A program made the translations under genes and the position numbers. Shown here one piece after another: positions 57,704 through 60,000 of a stretch of DNA of 60,000 bases. Positions within the stretch are counted from its first letter, which is position 1, and each line of letters opens with the position of its first letter. The stretch lies in assembly GCA_009760855.2 (NCBI GenBank), contig WPIO01000059.1, forward strand, positions 403,501 through 463,500. Direction: 5' to 3'. This DNA is from Cristatella mucedo. Its lineage: Eukaryota; Bryozoa; Phylactolaemata; Cristatellidae. The notes under the pieces were generated by a model, which did not search any database, was not told the DNA's origin, and was given only the letters and a program-made list of their open reading frames with translations.

Positions 57704-58062
57704 CATACCCACACGAGCATACCCACAAACACACACACACACACACTCTGAGGGTGCGATACAAATATTCGATTATTGTTATGACTTTAAATATTCTTTT
57801 TGTCAGAAAGTGGGTTGCTTTGCGCGACTCTTGGATGATGCAGTTCGGACACCTACAATTTCCTAATCTCAATTAGTAGGTCGCTGAGTGCCTTGTCCTC
57901 GAGGCATTGCGACGTCAGAGACAGAGCTGTGATGCTGATGGATGTAGTCTGGTTCGCATCTGCTCGAAGGTCCATCGTGTCCCCAGGCTTTCCCACCTCA
58001 ACTGCCGCGGAGACTTTAGAGCCGGCTAAGATCTCAACAGTGCCCAAGGACTTGTCGTGTGT
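49785..58062 (-). CDS. gasdermin-like gene, copy C (exons 2-6, apparently intact)
   Basis: Exons at 57,857-58,062, 57,202-57,503 (3 and 4 fused), 55,915-56,123 (tentative end) and 49,785-50,420. Exon 1 would lie beyond 60 kb. All visible exons are open, and phases join correctly: exon 2 ends in phase 2, exon 3 supplies one base, exon 4 ends in phase 1. By family knowledge the product is a cytosolic two-domain protein whose N-domain, once separated from the C-domain, oligomerises into membrane pores. The protease that would activate it cannot be read from sequence. A GDSSE stretch in the linker is a possible but unproven Asp cleavage site. Confidence 0.75.
50548..51378. mobile_element. LINE-alpha foldback (inverted arms with about 78-bp loop)
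   Basis: Left arm 50,548-50,930 (-) and right arm 51,008-51,378 (+) are both LINE-alpha 3' ends. The loop 50,931-51,007 is in the opposite orientation to its counterpart in unit B (25,625-25,705). Confidence 0.85.
51385..51965 (+). mobile_element. LINE-alpha 3' fragment, young
   Basis: Open from 51,373 to 51,735 and nearly identical to the end of the 37.5-kb copy, with hairpin and (ATT)n tail. Confidence 0.9.
51966..52060. repeat. AT-rich TATATA stretch
   Basis: ATATATATATTTATATATG-type repeats between the LINE tail and unique sequence. Confidence 0.85.
52061..53150. other. unrecognised; possible remnant of another non-LTR element
   Basis: Frames at 52,141-52,480 read GAKYLG, then VGDARLSRWAKKL and TFDTIDLMGRL, vaguely like the C-terminal part of other reverse transcriptases. 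CACCCACACACCAGG is repeated twice at 52,320-52,365. 52,620-53,150 has nothing I can name except the shared AAAATATTAGCTGATTGA. Confidence 0.3.
53150..53240 (-). mobile_element. tRNA-derived SINE head
   Basis: Reverse complement reads GATGGCCCAGTAGTTAAAGT and a clean B box GGTTCGAATCC. Related to 17,055-17,200. Confidence 0.65.
53243..54187 (+). mobile_element. LINE-alpha 3' part interrupted by a LINE-beta tail
   Basis: Coding region from GTGTCATGTTCCGAAG to the ATT tail. At 53,328-53,432 a minus-strand LINE-beta terminus (GTAATGTATGTAATGTATCT, CCTAAG) interrupts TTTCAGCT|ACATAAC. Confidence 0.85.
54188..55139. other. intron sequence, small LINE-beta scraps
   Basis: 54,425-54,600 weakly matches the antisense LINE-beta end (GTAATGTATCTCTATTGTAACTCC). 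54,905-54,970 matches its AAAGACC-TTGGTGA region. The rest is unrecognised. Confidence 0.45.
55140..55384. mobile_element. solo LTR with 5-bp target duplication
   Basis: 245 bp starting TGTGGTTTTAAT and ending CAGACTACA, flanked by GTTGT (55,135-55,139 and 55,385-55,389). AATAAA at 55,319. Removing it and one GTTGT gives exactly the uninterrupted sequence of unit B at 27,010. It is not the same family as the LTR at 2.5-2.9 kb. Confidence 0.93.
55915..56123 (-). CDS. gasdermin copy C exon 5 (linker region, 3' limit tentative)
   Basis: Acceptor CTTTTGCAG|GTGATT. Same length and frame as copy B, with four or five substitutions. GDSSEVSINPYEEINLCKKI, then a probable helix LAAVAIGYRHWQQLSDNAMA. 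The donor is inferred from phase only. Confidence 0.5.
56280..56405 (+). mobile_element. SINE-like 3' end with LINE-type hairpin
   Basis: CGCCTGAATAGAGATTAAGT, CCTCATTGGGCGCTATATAA. Paralog of 27,905-28,030. Confidence 0.5.
56405..56510. repeat. (AT)n(AC)n(AT)n microsatellite
   Basis: ATATAT, CACACA, ATATAT blocks; differs from the compound repeat at the matching place in unit B. Confidence 0.95.
56660..56930 (-). mobile_element. LINE-beta 3' fragment in intron 4 of copy C
   Basis: Same fragment and position as 28,325-28,585, so it was present before the B/C duplication. Confidence 0.8.
57202..57503 (-). CDS. gasdermin copy C exon 3+4 (no intron between)
   Basis: One open exon from the GTTTCAG acceptor to ATGG|GTGAGA. 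First half TEHPLWELFKNQNKS, IRLGFVTDVIKT, ADVERKQEPRRW. Second half LQLTEKLEKDSVMLYKLQEL and EVDIEG, TTPLGTMG. Copies A and B have 0.8-1.0 kb of intron after the ICQL/ISQL position; here the coding sequence simply continues (QLIFQLGTF). Length between the HP motif and the LYKLQELEV strand matches the family. Confidence 0.85.
57590..57746. repeat. (CA)n microsatellite in intron 2 of copy C, interrupted
   Basis: CA repeat with CATG interruptions at the start and CGAGCATACC units twice near 57,701-57,722. Confidence 0.96.
57857..58062 (-). CDS. gasdermin copy C exon 2
   Basis: Acceptor CTTTTCAG|ACACACG, donor AAATT|GTAGGT; 206 bases, phase 0 to 2. Encodes THDKSLGTVEI, SAAVEVGKPGDTMDLRAD and LEDKALSDLLIEIRK. 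It ends with EIRK-L, which lines up with the ERKL of mammalian GSDMA just before its DHPF motif. Confidence 0.82.
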
Positions 58063-58235
58063 CTGAAAAGACCACCGGATGAAATGAAAGCCTGCCCAAA
58101 ATAACATAAAAGTAAAAAAAACAGCATGCCAGCAAAAGGCTACCACCACAGCCAAGTCAACCTGTACACTCGTGACATCCTGTCACGTGACTTCCGAGTT
58201 TCGACTGTTCGAAAAAGTGCTTCCTGCCTGTGCAA

Positions 58236-58752
58236 TATCCCGACTTGCGTCAGAACATCCCCTAACTTGACCACGTTAAAAAAGAATTTAAAACACACCT
58301 ATTTAGGACAGCATTTAGTGGGTCCCTGTGATTTGTCCTCTGTGTGCTTATGCATGCTGACCTTGTGCATGTCACCCCTAACCATATTATTCATTTCGTT
58401 TGTTTTTCAAGCATGATCTTACTTACCATTCAATTGCATTTCACTTTACAGCAAATGTAAAGTGCCTAGAGAGAGATTAAGTTCTCTGAGGGCACTTTAT
58501 CAAGTGAATTATTATTATTATTATTATTATGCTGACACTGTGCATGCTGCCACTAACCACATTTGCATACTGACCCTGTGCATGTCACCCCTAACCACGT
58601 TGTTCATGTTGTTTATCAAGCATGATATTACTCACGACTTAATCACATTTTCGTTTGCTGCAAATGTAAAGCGAATAGAAAGAGATTAAGTTCTCTGGGG
58701 GCGCTTTGTCAAGTGCATTATCATAATAATAATAATTATTATTATATAAACC
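58236..58752 (+). mobile_element. two LINE-alpha tails in tandem
   Basis: 58,236-58,530 (last codons, 3' UTR, hairpin AAAGTGCC...GGCACTTT, ATT tail) is followed directly by 58,531-58,752 (3' UTR, hairpin, tail). The second resembles the end of the 31.17-kb insertion. Confidence 0.8.
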
Positions 58753-58894
58753 ATTAACATGCATCCTCTATAGCATATGTAATGCAAACAGACATACATT
58801 TATTTCTTTTTAAGGGGAGTGATAAATGTCTTGTTCTTATTATTATAAAACTCCATAGAACTTGAGCTACTTGCACACCGATTAACTTAAACTA

Positions 58895-58897
<3 letters not shown>

Positions 58898-58946
<49 letters not shown>
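58898..58946. repeat. (AG)n microsatellite
   Basis: Pure AG repeat followed by A9; same locus as 6,009 and 32,100. Confidence 0.96.
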
Positions 58947-58951
<5 letters not shown>

Positions 58952-58952
58952 A

Positions 58953-60000
58953 AAAGAGAACACCTACTGCTATTAGTGAGATAAAATTATTTGTACCACC
59001 TTAGCTAATTGTCAAAACACCGGCATCAAACGAGTAGATCTAAAGGCAAATGGTCATTTGATCATAATGAATCTGTAGATGTACAATGGCGAATACTAAT
59101 AATAATAATACACTTGATATAGCACCCTCAGAGAACTCAATCTCTCAATGGGTACTTTACCGTTACTGCTAAGGAAGCAGGATCGAATGGGTAGTGATGG
59201 TGCGCTCAATAAACAACTAGAATAACCTGGTTACGGGCGACATGCACAGAGTCAGCGTGCTAGTAGGTTAGTGGCAGCATGCACAGTGTCAGCACACATA
59301 AGCACATAAAGAACGAATCACACGGACCTACTAAATGCTGTCATAAATAGATGTGTTTTTTTAATGCAAACAAGTCAGGAGATTTCGTGATGCTAGTCTT
59401 GTGCATTGTAATTCATGTAAAGGGCTGAATATACAGTTGCTATACATCAGTAGTATCGAAAGTTAACGTTATCGCCATGCAAGTCCACTCTAAGGGACCG
59501 CTTTAATCACAGAGCCGCTTACTTCATGCCCCAATTACAATTACGTAGCCAATTAATGTACACCCAATATACATCAATTGTCATTACTTCTGCCGTTTTC
59601 CATCTTAGAATTGATTGAACATGAAGATGTAAGAGCCAAGGATTTTTAACGGGGCAGCTTGACTAGTTCGTAATGGCAGAACGCCAGAATTTAGCCGAGA
59701 ATTTCCCAGTTGCAGAACGGGCTGCACTACTTCTGGTCGAGCGGAAGTGGATGAATATAAATGGTAATGATGATTAGTCTTTCACACTTACCCCTAGAGC
59801 ATTTAATTTCTATTAGGGCACTTAAGAAAGGAGACTGCACGAGAGGTAATAATAGCCACTAGTTAATGAAAAGCAAAGTATCTGTGTGCTTACAGGAAAT
59901 TATCACACAATTAGCATGCTAACACAAGCACGAAACAGCAGAAACAAAAGACTCACAGCCAGTCTGACTAGTAGGATTAGTACTGATTAGTAGGTCTCTC
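58953..60000. other. intron 1 of gasdermin copy C
   Basis: Aligns with 6,115-7,060 (unit A) and in part 32,280-32,640 (unit B). Contains the minus-strand LINE tail at 59,098-59,400. Exon 1 of copy C is expected several kb further right. Confidence 0.6.

Larger units (their letters stand above)
49428..60000. repeat. tandem gasdermin unit C (left limit to window end)
   Basis: Paralogous to unit B from 22,490 onward. It is interrupted relative to B by the foldback and LINE copies at 51.0-52.0 kb, LINE-alpha at 53.2-54.2 kb and a solo LTR. Confidence 0.8.

Overview
The window is animal nuclear DNA, most likely from an aquatic invertebrate. It has phase-consistent introns, long dinucleotide microsatellites, many 5'-truncated non-LTR retrotransposons, tRNA-derived SINEs, and a Ty3/gypsy-type LTR element. 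I cannot name the species.

The main content is a head-to-tail cluster of three gasdermin-like (GSDM, pore-forming cell-death executor) genes, all on the minus strand and roughly 25 kb apart. They are split into small exons that are easy to miss among the repeats. Copy A runs from exon 1 (12.1-12.4 kb) to exon 4 (3.2-3.5 kb); its last exons would lie left of the window. Copy B is complete in exon content: exon 1 at 36.3-36.6 kb, exons 2-4 at 30.7-28.9 kb, exon 5 at 27.5-27.7 kb and the C-terminal domain exon at 22.9-23.6 kb. Copy C has exons 2-6 at 58.1-49.8 kb; its exon 1 would lie right of the window. Exons 1-4 encode the gasdermin N-terminal pore domain, exon 5 a linker, and exon 6 a helical C-terminal domain. 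Splice phases (0, 2, 0, 1, 0) agree between copies. A and B carry stops, frameshifts or a lost splice donor. Every exon of C that can be seen is open, so C is the candidate functional gene.

The units are separated and invaded by repeats. LINE-alpha (RT motif YADDTQLY, ATT-repeat tail) appears in about 20 fragments, the longest at 37.5-40.0 kb. LINE-beta (tail with ATTAC repeats) has its longest copy at 46.9-49.4 kb. A decayed gypsy element (1-2.88 kb) lies in intron 4 of copy A, and a solo LTR (55,140-55,384) with a 5-bp target duplication lies in intron 5 of copy C. Because the three units are paralogous, several insertions can be dated against an empty site in a sister unit.

Other signals are: a 78-bp stretch across the start codon identical between A and B although the exon beside it has diverged; presence or absence of one intron between paralogs; a compensating 3' hairpin shared by the LINEs and SINEs; a foldback with an inverted loop; a degenerate satellite of about 177 bp; and an exact 128-bp tandem duplication.
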